Below, piece by piece: positions 33,401 to 43,324 of a DNA stretch of 64,000 nucleotides; the first letter of the stretch is position 1, and each line of letters starts with the position of its first letter. Below the pieces are notes generated by a model. The model ran no database searches. It was not told the DNA's origin and worked only from the letters and a program-made list of their open reading frames with translations. The stretch is from assembly GCA_036937835.1 (NCBI GenBank), contig CM072878.1, forward strand, positions 11,852,001-11,916,000, read 5' to 3'. Made by a program: the position numbers and the translations under genes. Source of the DNA: Pampus argenteus (taxonomy: Eukaryota; Chordata; Actinopteri; Scombriformes; Stromateidae).

Positions 33401-36400
33401 CAGAGTGAACAGCAAACACAGACTGAAACATCTCCTCCTCTAATATCACAGACTGTGCTTACTCAACCCTTTGGCTAATGGCATCTTCACTGGAGGTTGA
33501 TGATGAAAAATGTTTTAGATCTTCTGCTGAGCTGCACTACTCCCCGAGGACTCCTCATTTAAAACAGGCCAATAAAGCAGATGCTAATTACAAGCTCAGC
33601 TTCCACCAAAAAAAAAAAAAAAAAGCCTGAATCATATTTTGCCTGAGACACAGGAATGCTGGAAACAATTTAATATACAGCCAGAAAATATATGCGCTGC
33701 TGTAATGTTTGTGTATGGAAGAGCCATTTACAAAACAGCAGAGGCAGCACTCTGATGCAGTACAGAAAAGAGGGGTGACCCGAAGAGACATGATGAAAGT
33801 GATAAAAGGATAAGGAATGACCTCTGCCAGGAATATATCAGGTACTTAGCATGCACACACACACACACACACAACCACACATATATACATGCAGTAAGTC
33901 AGCAATGGCCTTTAGGTGTGACAGCATGGAGGGTTTCCTCGAGCGGGCACAGAAGGGCTGTCCCACTGAGGCCGACGGAGGGAGTTAAACCTTTAATATG
34001 ATATCAGTACCAGCCTCACAAATCCAGATATACCATACACTAGGCATGCAAACAACATTTCTATTCTAAATGTATGTATCAATAATCTTTTTGATTATTT
34101 AGTCAACAATTATCTTCTAATTGACTTTTGTCTGACCAACATCATTCATGGCATTTTTTTATTATGCATCACTAATCAGATAACAAAACTGTCCTCAATT
34201 AAGTTTCTGTTGATTAACTGACTAATTGTTTGACCTCTACCGACAACAGACTCACTCCCTCATGTAGTGATTGGGCCATGTAAGATGTAAATGATAAACA
34301 GGGAGGGACTGTTGAATATAGACAATTAATAATAGATAAGCCTACATACCACAGAAAAGATAATCGGTATGTGAATAGGACAAGAAAAAGGGGTTGCAAT
34401 AAAAGAAAAGGGGGTCAAAAAACAAGCACAAGTACACAACGTAACAAAATAATTCATTGCGTCGGACGCACTTTTACTGTACACACATGCACAGTCAATC
34501 TGCGCAGGCTGAGTGCAGTAGCAGACTTCAGGGTGGACTGACTGACTCCCCGTCATCTTTGCTCATTCATAATTCACACAGCCATTTATTACACTTACAC
34601 ACACACACACACACACTTACTAACTGCTCTTTGTATACACTAGATGCAAACACCCACACATGCGGCCGCGCCCTGTCTACATTTGCGGCAGTAGTGTGTT
34701 GTTAGGGTGCAGTGCACGACAAGGTGTGTGTCAAAGAGCAGTTAGTAAGTGTATGTGTGTGTGTGTGTGTGTGTGTAGGTGTGGGGGTTATTGTGCGTCA
34801 CCTTAGGAGTGAGCTCCATTCGTCAATGTCAGTAAAAGGCTAGTGTGAGTCTGTTAGAAGGAGTGCTGGCATTTTCTGTACCTTTAATCACAAAGGAGAA
34901 AAGCTCAGGCTGTATCAATGAGTCATGATAGCCATTTATCACCCGAGCATCTGCATGGCCGCTAGGAGGGATGAGCACCGTGCACGACTCAACACACACT
35001 TCACAAGCAGAGATCTAAATGAAGTATCCAATATACAGCGAGATAGCAACAGCAGGAGAGAGACACACACACACACACAGAGAGACACGTTCACATTTCT
35101 TTCACCTTTTCAAGGCTTACAAATCTTTGAGTCATATTGTGTACAATATGCATCTGTGTAGGTGCCCTTTAGAACAGCTGAATCGATGCAAGTGTTCAGC
35201 TTATTCTTACTGGGCTCACACTAAAAAAAATAAGCGTTCACTCAGCTTCTACCACAATATGAAAGCCAGAGCTTCAGCTGAATAAAGTCAATTTGGCCAT
35301 TTTCTCCCAGTAAAAGCACCAGTCCTTCCATCTAAAAAAGAACCTCCAGTTTCCAGCTGACCCTCACCCCTTTTAATAGACTGTTGCCATGGCAATTAGC
35401 CTTGGAGGGCCCAGGGTGCAGAGCTGGAGTAAGTGTGTGTGTGTGTGTGTTGCTGCAGATGTGACATGTGTTGTGCTGAGGCTGGTGTTATGACTGTGAG
35501 CCAGGTGAGGCTCACAAGCCCTGAACTGGATGAACCACACAGGAGCAACTCTATAAACAAATGTATCAATCTGTATATCTGTGTCTTTCTTTCTCTAAAT
35601 AACAACACTCTAATCATACCAGAAAGCAGATATCTGTCATATGACCGCCTCCACACAGCAGACCAATGCATTGGCTGCACTGCATTATCTTACCTGCATT
35701 ACCCCACCAGTTTAATGGTAGCTAATGGAGAGCCAAAGCACGTGACTCCACCCATTTAACCAGGCAATGCTGGTGATGCTCCTCAAACATAAATGGACAG
35801 TTGGTAGGCTGACAACAATATTTGTGTTAAAGATTATAATGGCTGTGACAGGTCTTTAATTCACTTTTCTTGCACTTAGAACAAAGTTTGCCAAATACTA
35901 ATAAAAAAAATAAAAATAATCATATCTCAATAAATTGATAATTTGAAAACGATGAACAACAATGGGATAATACAACAATTAGAGATTACAATACTGCCAT
36001 GTTATAATAAGGAGGTCTAGTCAAAATACATTGATATGAATTACTGATTCCAGCTCTACTACAGTATTGGTGGCTTTGTAAGCAGCATTGAAGGAGAACG
36101 AGGCTAAAATCCTCAAACTCATGTTTCATGACACCTGATTATTCTTTGTAGCCACCGTCAATGATATCAATGTCTATCCTTAACTTAATCTGGATTAAAT
36201 AACAAAAGCATCTTGTGTTAACATGACCCACTCCACATGCTACTTGTGTTGTGTTTGTTTTTACATGCTAAACCATTGTCAGCCTGCTTGCATGTGGCTC
36301 CTTATCAGACAGACAGCAGTGGTGCTGATATAAGGGCTCTCTCACCCACCTCACCCTGGGTCATCTCTGTCAGATTAGATAGAGGTAGGACACTTCAACA

Positions 36401-37346
36401 CTGAGCCAATAGGACAGCTGTCCCCCTGTAGGGGGACTGAGAGGTCTGCAGGGTCCTCTGACACTTGTCTGGATTAAGTGGAGCACAACAGGATACACAA
36501 GGATGTTCAGAGCAAAATCTCCAACAGCATCAGCTCTATAAAGAGCTCACTGGCCCATGCAGATAATATTATTTACTGCTCTTTGAAATAATGTGCTCTG
36601 CTTTTCTGCTCTTTATCCTAAAACTCATTACACCGCCTGAGTACAAATCTTTTATCGCTTGCTGGCATGAAGCAGCAAGCAATACCCTTGCTGCACAATC
36701 CTCCTGAATGAGTACAGGTTGCCAAATCCTGCTGAGTAACGGTGTGACACAGCAGATATATAGCAGCTTTAAAAATCCCACTAATCACCACGTTGTAGAC
36801 CTTCAACAACCTTGCCACGATGGCCCCCGTGTTTTCAAAGCATGACAAGGGATCCTGAAGCTCTGCAGACCTGCTCAGTATGATAAGTCCAAAGATGATA
36901 AATGGGAGTCTTGCGTTGCTGCAAGCTACAATGCCACGCTGTGCTGAACTATAATACGCAGTACAGGGGGATACGGTACAATGCAGTGTGATGTATTATG
37001 CCATTAGTCTCTCCAGCAGAGCTGTAATCTATGCAGAGCCAAGGTGTTCTAGGTAGGGCTTGGTCACTGCAAGACAATATGTAGTAGCTCAGAGTCCCCC
37101 TGGCTGTTTCATACCCCTGGCAGTCTCTGAGCAGTCACACACCCCTCTCAGACTCCAGATGAAGGGGCTGTGGCAGAACACAGTATGCTGCGTAACAGTA
37201 ATCCCAGGATCTATTTACCAATGGTTTTTATAAGCCATCCTAATAGCTACCATCACAGCCTAACTACACTCTCTCCATGTCTGACCCTCCTTAACTCCAA
37301 CCTAAGCCACTTGACTCAAAGCACTCCACTTCACTCTTGACCCCCC

Positions 37347-37400
<54 letters not shown>

Positions 37401-37582
37401 CGTCTTCCTACAGTAGGGATGAATGCTGGGTGTGCATACTGATTTAGACTCAAGAGTCTAGACAAAAAGTATACAAAAAGGTATTTGATTGCTGGCTGGG
37501 GGAGAAGACAGGTGTGTATATATTAAGGGAAAAAGCCAAACAATTTAACTTTTTTGAATATGGCAGTGTGTATAAAGAGCGT

Positions 37583-37613
<31 letters not shown>

Positions 37614-37958
37614 GCACCTTAGGTGTGAAATCCAGAGGCTTAAATGTATACAGCCTTCCTTTCTCTGCTCGTGGGTTCTCCTGGAGCTCGATGCTGGAGT
37701 CCAGTGACATGGTAGCTTAACCTAAAGGTGATTAGGCAATGCTGCTGCCAGCAAAACTGCACCACAGCTAAGAGCAGTTCATCTACTTTGACTCTCTAGT
37801 TCTTTGCTGCTGCTTTCATTTCTCCGTTTCTTTAATTGTAACCTCAAATCCAGCCAAAGTCACAGGTAAAAGATATTATAAAGTAGTTCTCTATAGAGCC
37901 TTAGGCAAATACTGTACACTTCCTTGTGGAATAGCATTTTCAGCGTAGGGAATGTGTG

Positions 37959-37997
<39 letters not shown>

Positions 37998-40900
37998 ACA
38001 CGTCTCCCAAAAGCCCAAATGAATCTCCCAATAATTATCAAAACCAGCCTCATTTATCATGGCCAAAGTCACAGGTAGCAGCCATTATAAGTAGTTCTCT
38101 ATAGAGCCTTAGGCAAATACTGTACACTTCCTTGTGGAATCCCAAATTAATCTCCCAATAATTAATACCTGCTGCAGAGCACAAAGTAATAGGGCGAAAG
38201 TGAAGGGACACAGAACATTCATCACCAGAACTACTTGCAGCTACGTTCTACTCTGTGCTCAAATCAATCCTAATATAGCTAATCAATTATTGTTCAAGGC
38301 TTTAAGGGTCAACGAGGAAATGGGGCAAATTAATATCACAGGCCAGAATACATATTACCTTCCGTCTTACAGCTAGCACAGACCCTGGCCTTCTCTTTGA
38401 TATCCACACGACATGAAAACCTCTATCATAAATATACACGACCATGACAGCCTCATTATAGACAATCAATATCATTTGCTGTGATAAAAAAAAAAAAAAA
38501 CGACTGGCTGGCAGGCAGCTGATGTTCAGGGTGAGGATAACACCAGGCCAGTATGGGAAGATATGATGATGATGATGATGAGAACTACTAACATTAATCA
38601 CTTTAGATTACCCAGTCTTGCTTAATTAGAAATCTCCCATAGGGTAAAGGAAAGGAGAGAGCAGGGCGGGAAACTGTACGCAGCTGCCCAGCACAGCTTT
38701 GCTCAGCAGTTAAAAGTTAAGAAAAGGTCATGCTCACAATTTCAAACTGAATCGGAGAATATGTCTTACCTTTAGGGCAACTGGTTACTGAGAGCAGCGT
38801 ACATAATGAGTATTAGTGGAAAGAGGCTGTGCAATGATATGAAGGAGCTGTCAGAAGCTCAAATTAATGAAAGTGTTCTTCAGATCATCAAAGAGGAGCA
38901 ACTAATGTTCTTTTTCCCGAAAGAAGAGGAGTTTTTAAATATCTGCCACTAAGACGCTGAAGTAGTCTGGTTATGTAACTACTAGTGCAGTGTTACAGAT
39001 AAAGGCAACAACTGTTAATGACTCTTAATAGCTTCATTTGGTCCCATTGTAACATAACAACACCAATTCAATTTCCTTTGGGGGAAAAAAAAAAAGGTTG
39101 CTTGCTTCTCTGTGGCGATTCTATCATCGTCAGAAACATAACAACATACTGACAGTCTCCTCCAAAGGGAAAAGCTCATGCAGGTGCCATCATCTTGCAT
39201 TAAGCAGGAAGGACATAAGGACAGGTACTTTCCAGGGAAACGGAGCCAAATATAGCAACCATTTCCAGCAAGGAAAACGCACAACAACAACAACAAGGTC
39301 TGGCCTCACGTGCATCCTCTTATACAGACAACCACAAAGAGCCTTGTGCAGAGCATTGTGGGGTGTATGTATTGTTCGACACAGCTTTTTAAAAAAAGGA
39401 TCATCTCAGTACATCCTTCCCATGAACTGTGTTGGAGCTGTATTTTATTTCTTTTAAGCCAACCAGTGCTACAGTGATTCATTAGTCGGTTGACAGAATA
39501 TTAATCAACAACATAACCACAACTCATTTGAAATGGTTTAAAAAAATAAGCTATTTATTAAGGACAAACGTTATAGTTTTTCCATTGTTGTAAATCATAA
39601 GCATACTCGTAACTGATACTACTGGCAGAAAGCGTTGCTTGATTTACAAATCAATGACACTTCAAATTCTAATGTTCGAAGACAAATTTTAACTTTGGTT
39701 TTCCAAACGGTTGCATTGTATTGTAAAACTAAAACCAGAGGCCCCAAATCTAACTGTAAAGTTCTCCAAGCTGTCTTCAGCTTTCATCCACCGGGATGTA
39801 AAATGAGCCGCCGCATCTTCATTTGTTGCTAAAACCACAGGCCTCGTAAACCAGGAGGATACAGCTGCATCACTCAGCTGACCACACGTGGCTGCACCCC
39901 ATGTGAACCTCTGCTACACAATGAGCCACAAATAGCTTATAATTACAGTAAGCAGATATGGCGGAGCTGTAAGAAAAAAAAATAAGACAAAAACTATTCG
40001 TGATAAAGTGAAACATCACACTAAACCATAAAAGGACAAAAAAAAAACAAATGATCAGTGTCTAGGTCAAAGCAATTTACTTTTGAGTCAGGCACCAGGG
40101 ACCAGCCCCAGCCAGGATCCAGGACTGGCTTCAATGTTACCCAGGTGATTTACACAGACTGAGCTAGACAGTGGAGGGATTTTTACAGCACCGGAGAACA
40201 AGAACTCTCCTGACAGCCAGCTCTCTCACTGGCACAGCGAATCTACAGGGAGAGGATAAATCTTAGGAAGAGAACTGAATACATGATGGAGGCCAGAGAG
40301 AAGTAGAGGAGGAGAAGAAAGCAGGAGGGGTTGATTAACACTGTGGGTAACAAATACAGCCTTGCAATAAAATAAAATAAAAAGAGGAACAAGTGCAAGT
40401 GGTGTTGGAGTCGCTCATTAAAATAAGAGATGAGGGGAAAATGCAATAAGTCACTCTGAGCTGGCTGGCAAACAAAAGGCACTTTCACTCCATATCATTC
40501 CTTGACTGGTGACAGCACTGGTTTCCAGGCCAAGTTGATCATTTGTGAGCACAATTTATTAATGTGTGCATTTACATTGCTCGTTTTCTGCAGATTACCA
40601 ATTCATAATCCGTGCTGATATAATGCTCTGTACAAAATCAGACATGCAGCCTCCAAGGAGAGAAACAATATAAACCTGAAATACAAATGTCAAAAGGACA
40701 GATGAACACCATCTATCATCTATCTCACCACCGCCGTAAATCATGAAGAGAACCATAAACCAACATTCAGCTACATCAGGAGCAATTTGCATAAATGTAT
40801 CTAATCAACGCTGCAGTCAAGCAGTTTCAGAGGCAAGGCGAAGTGAGGACAAGACAGAGAAGTGGAGATGAAGCTGCAGCCAAATCGCTATTAGAGAAGG

Positions 40901-43324
40901 CGACAGTTGCATTAAGTTGTAAAGCAATCCCTGGGGTTCGGGGCGAGGTTAAGAGAACAGGACGTATTGAGGACGTCTGGAAGGCAATGTAATATAACAA
41001 GGGAATAAAGAGTGCGCAGAGACAGGATGCATGGGGAGGCTGGGAAAGAAGATGGCGTCTGTCTCTGACACAGTCACATAATACCAACACCACAGAGGGC
41101 AATGACAACAGACTCTGTGCCAGTTACCATACACAATACTAAAACCCTTTGTCCACTTTTAGGGATATAAATGCACTGTTATGATTTATCTGGGGGTATC
41201 TGCTGATATGCCGGCATAATCTTCTCTAGAGATGGCAAGGAATCATTACTGGACGTAAACATGAGCACATAAAAACGCCAAAGTTTGTGGCTCATGGAGG
41301 AATAATTGCTTCGACAAGTCTCACTGTTGTAGCCCATGTGTAGCAACTGCTCCCGACCTTGGACTTTCATTAGTTTGTTGGATTTTTTTTTTTTTTTTTT
41401 CATACTGCAAGCAAAAACAAAACATGATGAAATAACACGGAAAAAGCTGTGGCATTATTACCTCAACTCAACTACATCTGTACTTCTCATTTCTACCTTA
41501 TTTTTTCGCAGTGTACCTACCTTTGAGCTGGTCTGCCACCACACTCTGTCCTATTCTCTCAATGACCTGGCCGTCTTCATGCTGGTAGCGGTCATCCAGA
41601 AAGTTGGCGGTAGCCTGCGATAGGTGCACCTTCCCAGCCACACCCAGTTGCTCCATTAGATTGGCCAAGTTGACATCATTTGACCAAACATCAAACTTGA
41701 AGCGCTTCATGCCAAGGATACCACACAGCACAGTGCCAGTGTGCACACCCACCCTCATGTTGACCATCTCCCTCTTCTCCTGGCAGAATTGTTCAATAGC
41801 TTGGATCATGCCCAGGCCCATCTCCACACAGCAGTAGGCATGGTCTGATCGGGGTTCGGGACAACCAGCCACACAGTAGTAACAGTCACCTAGAGTGCTG
41901 ATTTTTTCACAGCCGGTGAGCTCGCAAAGCCGATCGAAGCGTCCAAACAAGTCGTTTAAAAGTCCGACAAGGGCGTGAGCAGATTTGTTGGCAGACATTT
42001 TTGTGAAGCCCACGATGTCTGCGAAGAGGATGCTGACAGGCTCCATCCTCTTCATGTTGAAAGGTCTGAAGATGATCTGACCTCGAGGGATGGAGGTTTT
42101 CTTGCGCTTATTGTTCTTAGGGCTGGAGATAGCAGCTGCTGCGCCACTAGTGGAGTATCTCTTCACCGAATTGTCACCTATCTCCTCATCGCCCTGCTTC
42201 ATCAGTTCATCAGCAACAAGTCTGGGCATGACAGAGTGGATCATTCGCTCCTTTAAGGCCTTCTCCACCTCCAGATCTTTACCATGCATGATAGCTTGTC
42301 CCACCTTAAGAAAGGTGCTGCGTGACCGCACCTCGGACATGATGAACAGGTGAATTCCAATGGCGTGGGCGCAGACGTGGAGCAGAGCTTTGGCCGGGCC
42401 CAACCAGCTTAGTGTATTCCAGTCTGTTTCAGAGGCTATGCTCCAATTGCCACCAGCCTGGGTCAGATGCCACCAGCCCAGACTCTCAAAAAACACAGAG
42501 TAGAGAAACCCGAGTAAGACAGAAGCATAGAGGCGAACATGGAGAACGCTGTAAAGCAACAGAAGAACCTCAATACAGAGCGAGAAGGTGCCTACAGGAG
42601 AGAGACAGGGGGACCAGGTGCTACCTCCCACAAGTTTATCATAGGACTGGTTGTCTGGCCCGATGCCACTGAACTCTTCTACATCAAATGCAGGAGTGTC
42701 CGGATCTCTGAAGCCTGATGTCTGGATCTGGGGGGCCAGGGTCAGGATGAAGGTCACAAGGATAAGTAGCAGAGATGCTTGGTTGTAGCAGCGAGAGTAA
42801 AGCTTTGTGAAAGTTAAGAGGAAGAGGAGGAGGCAGAAAAGGAGAAAGCACGCAGTGGGAATTAGAAAAGCCGTCCTGTCACAGCGGGAAGGGTTGGCAG
42901 CAAAGTAGAAGCCCCAGAGGAGGCCAGCGGTTGCCAAGTAAAAGAGCACGTAGCGGAACCGCCGCTGTGTCTGAGGGAAACACCGTTCTCTACAAGCCTC
43001 CTCCAGGATAGAAGAGTCGAACTTTGGGTCCCAGAAATGACCTGCAGACCTCTCGAAAAGCTGAGGCATCTTCTTCTGCGTGCGAAAGCTCCTGACTACC
43101 GGCCTCCTCACGCCGGACTCTCCAGAGCTACAGCTGGAGGAGATGCTGTACTTGCAGTGCTTGGACCCTCCGATGAAGCCTCCTCCGATTGAACCAAGCG
43201 GCCCGCCTCCGTGCTTGTGTTTGACACTACTGCCAATCTTCACTGAAACGCCCCCATCTCCGCTTGAGTCACAGCTCACTTCTGTGTTGTGAGGCAGCAG
43301 TTGTTGATGCTGGGGGGATGCCAT
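18948..43324 (-). CDS. adcy9: adenylate cyclase type 9, complete coding sequence in nine exons
   Basis: This membrane enzyme converts ATP to cAMP downstream of Gs; type 9 is the divergent, largely forskolin-insensitive class. The nine coding exons sum to 4341 nt, giving 1446 residues (about 1353 in human), and all splice phases agree. Layout: cytosolic N-terminus (1-120); six membrane segments (about 125-331); C1 cyclase domain from about 430 with metal-binding Asp in FADIVGF (D436) and LGD (D480); a variable linker; a second six-segment membrane set; then C2 from about 1098 with VNIASRMD carrying the catalytic Asn and Arg. In C2 the first metal Asp is replaced by Ser (IFASIV), as normal for C2. 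The start is chosen from MASPQHQQLL, conserved with human, with A at -3 and G at +4. The C-terminus ends GELTRL, slightly shorter than in mammals. Confidence 0.97.
20329..21196 (-). other. adcy9 intron 8
   Basis: This 868-bp intron carries a degenerate L1-type reverse transcriptase fragment on the opposite strand (20763-20945) and an A-rich run near 20563-20583. Nothing else is recognised. Confidence 0.8.
20763..20945 (+). mobile_element. degenerate L1-clade retrotransposon fragment (reverse transcriptase)
   Basis: This frame of about 61 residues contains YGDVSGYKVNKGKSEGIWL and then LRWSKGAFRDFRFTLT. The pattern (G-x-x-SGYKxNxxKSE, about 20 residues later a W-x-x-x-F-x-x-hydrophobic-x-x-T block) is the region just after the catalytic YADD block of L1/Tx1-type reverse transcriptases. 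The catalytic motif itself is absent and there is a stop on each side, so this is a dead fossil. It is antisense to adcy9. Confidence 0.7.
21197..21339 (-). CDS. adcy9: adcy9 exon 8
   Basis: Acceptor TTTTCCCCAG, donor TGCAG|GTATGA. It encodes FTMFICCAVIIAIIQYCNSC then QLSYWMRSTLATLVGLALLA and LLFSSPC, with two membrane helices of the second set. QYCNxCQLSxWMRSxLAT matches vertebrate ADCY9. It joins exon 9 at phase 2. Confidence 0.95.
21501..21660 (-). CDS. adcy9: adcy9 exon 7
   Basis: This exon is visible only from splicing. Acceptor TTCCCTTCAG, then 160 nt, donor ATCCAG|GTGGAT. With the CG left by exon 6 it reads RTAFYLDGALNCTRMLIRVI then SGWIPRHFIGAVLVSLPAVT and VFSHVTCDMRLSIQ. GWxPRHxIGAxLVSLPAxxVxSHVT is characteristic of ADCY9 between helices of the second membrane set. 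Confidence 0.93.
21661..22480 (-). other. adcy9 intron 6
   Basis: The intron contains a tRNA-derived SINE remnant (about 22045-22178). The rest is AT-rich and unremarkable. Confidence 0.8.
22045..22178 (-). mobile_element. tRNA-derived SINE remnant
   Basis: On the minus strand the order is GGGGACGCCTCAGTGGCTAA (box A region), GCTTCAAATCC (box B-like), TTTTGTGTCATCTCCC, CTGTCTGATGAAGGCA, then an A-rich tail. This matches the layout of a common perch-like fish SINE (GGGGCGCC..GTGGCTCAG..GGTTCGAATCC..TGCATGTCATCCCC..AATAAAGGCA), recognised from memory. It inserted in the same orientation as adcy9. Confidence 0.6.
22481..22689 (-). CDS. adcy9: adcy9 exon 6
   Basis: Acceptor TTGTCCCAG, donor ATACG|GTGAGA. 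It starts VETQAAVQTFASPTFSSFLD, where QTFASPTFSS matches vertebrate ADCY9 KTFASPTFSS. The first two helices of the second membrane set follow (LLCCSVFLALSLACFL and IVLTAVAALLEALALLFAI). Confidence 0.96.
22690..23390 (-). other. adcy9 intron 5
   Basis: This 701-bp intron carries a CTCF-consensus match at 22975-22986 and many short CA motifs in 23290-23390. No gene is seen. Confidence 0.8.
22975..22986 (+). promoter_or_regulatory. CTCF-consensus-like motif
   Basis: CCAGCAGAGGGC fits the CTCF core CCASYAGRKGGC at every position. A single short motif is weak evidence of occupancy and can arise within repeats. Confidence 0.3.
23391..23493 (-). CDS. adcy9: adcy9 exon 5
   Basis: Acceptor TGTGACAG, donor GAG|GTGTGT. 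With the AG from exon 4 it reads SLMKDYFYRPPINKLSLTFL then ERTLESAYRISFQEE. SLMKDYFxxPPIN and YQEE-type ends are conserved in ADCY9. This is the cytosolic segment before the second membrane set. Confidence 0.95.
23625..23881 (-). CDS. adcy9: adcy9 exon 4
   Basis: Acceptor TTCACCCTAG, donor GACAG|GTGAGT. It encodes ESTIMKCSPAVSAGRSPKAL then NGLLSPRLEALNNSQTSLCE, MLQEKEKKTW and ends NFRERSDAHFVDVIKED. NSQTSLCExLQEK and DAHFVDVIKED are nearly identical to mammalian ADCY9. It forms part of the C1b linker. Confidence 0.95.
23882..24271 (-). other. adcy9 intron 3 with TG microsatellite
   Basis: The intron holds an interrupted (TG)n tract at about 23999-24050. Nothing else of note. Confidence 0.85.
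24272..24382 (-). CDS. adcy9: adcy9 exon 3
   Basis: This exon has 37 codons, phase 0 at both ends (acceptor CTCCCTGCAG, donor AAG|GTGAGT). It reads SPCLSCSKVLIPGEDQVLEE then GTVHNGCHDDHKTNSSK. The CxxC pair and NGCxDxHK agree with the C1b region of mammalian ADCY9; the rest is fast-evolving. Confidence 0.9.
24383..25951 (-). other. adcy9 intron 2
   Basis: This 1.57 kb intron contains pyrimidine-rich patches at 25175-25215 and GA runs near 24820. No gene or transposon is recognised. Confidence 0.75.
25952..26124 (-). CDS. adcy9: adcy9 exon 2
   Basis: Acceptor TCTTTCTAG, donor AAC|GTAAGT. It completes the Gly of QLKG and continues LRTYLISGRKVEPHPHCSCS, then a Pro/Gly-rich variable stretch. 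G-L-x-TYLISG is the conserved end of the ADCY9 C1a domain. The exon enters at phase 1 and leaves at phase 0, in step with its neighbours. Confidence 0.93.
26234..26290. repeat. (TG)n dinucleotide microsatellite
   Basis: About 28 nearly perfect TG copies lie just upstream of adcy9 exon 2 in the gene's sense direction. In the pre-mRNA this is a (CA)n tract about 110 nt before the exon 2 acceptor. Confidence 0.9.
29500..29945 (+). mobile_element. possible retroelement 3' tail
   Basis: This T/G-rich segment contains CACACCTCACCTGTGTCCC, TTGATTAGTTCTGTTTGTAT, TCTGTTCTGCCCTGATCTTG and ends GTGTGAAAATAAACACTTTC. The order of C/T-rich phrases followed by an ATAAA-type signal resembles tails of abundant fish retroelements. 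The assignment is from overall look only; no coding motif is present. Confidence 0.35.
30370..30454. repeat. (AC)n microsatellite, 85 bp uninterrupted
   Basis: About 42 perfect AC copies, the longest pure dinucleotide run in the window. Transcription of adcy9 through it gives (UG)n RNA. Confidence 0.97.
30572..30730. repeat. (GGAGA)n pentanucleotide array, 159 bp
   Basis: About 32 copies of GAGGA with no interruption, flanked by ACTTTATTACT on the left and TTCACAGGG on the right. All purines on the plus strand, all pyrimidines in the adcy9 transcript. Confidence 0.97.
34040..34245 (+). mobile_element. MITE remnant of a hAT-like fish family, copy 3
   Basis: The segment contains CAATAATCTTTTTGATTATT, TAGTCAACAATTATC and TTTTGTCTGACCAACAT, and ends CTGTTGATTAACTGACTAAT then TGTTTGACCTC. 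It is a decayed member of the family seen at 7909 and 9896, with recognisable material at both ends. Confidence 0.45.
34590..34778. repeat. long foldback (inverted repeat) in adcy9 intron 1
   Basis: CACTTACTAACTGCTCTTTG at 34614-34633 is perfectly complementary to 34732-34751. The pairing extends outward through a (CA)n run on the left and a (TG)n run on the right with one mismatch, giving arms of about 44 bp around a loop of about 98 bp. Confidence 0.8.
37853..38140. repeat. local duplication of an ~80-bp segment
   Basis: 37853-37932 and 38062-38140 share GCCAAAGTCACAGGTA, then AAGTAGTTCTCTATAGAGCC, TTAGGCAAATACTGTACACT and TCCTTGTGGAAT, nearly identical. A second shared block, AATCTCCCAATAATTA, follows both copies (about 38022 and 38150). 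The offset is about 209 bp, with a (TG)n tract between the copies. High identity implies a recent event. Confidence 0.85.
39470..39560 (-). mobile_element. MITE terminus remnant
   Basis: GATTCATTAGTCGGTTGACA then GAATATTAATCAACAAC is the diverged terminus of the ATTAATCGATTAGTCG-type MITE common in teleosts. Only one end is seen. Confidence 0.4.
41521..43324 (-). CDS. adcy9: adcy9 exon 1 (first coding exon: N-terminus, first membrane set, C1a domain)
   Basis: The ATG is at 43324; 1804 nt; donor CAAAG|GTAGGT at phase 1. The N-terminus is Ser/Gly/His-rich with KHCKYSISSSCSSGESG. Membrane helices are at about 125-143, 151-173, 181-199, 244-265, 267-282 and 311-331. HSVMPRLVADELMKQGDEE precedes the catalytic domain, which contains SILFADIVGFTKMSANKSAH, KISTLGDCYYCVAGCPEPR, MRVGVHTGTVLCGILGMKRF and KFDVWSNDVNLANLMEQLG. 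All residues expected for C1 metal binding and nucleotide contact are in place. Confidence 0.97.

Larger units (their letters stand above)
26125..41520 (-). other. adcy9 intron 1 (first coding intron)
   Basis: This 15.4 kb intron has no convincing gene. It holds TG/CA microsatellites (for example about 26234-26290, 27041-27060, 28628-28653, 30370-30454, 37350-37400, 37960-37996), a (GGAGA)n tract at 30572-30730, a putative retroelement tail at 29500-29945, a foldback at 34590-34778, a local duplication at 37853-38140 and two MITE remnants (34040-34245, 39470-39560). Short ORFs inside are repeat-derived or chance. Confidence 0.8.
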
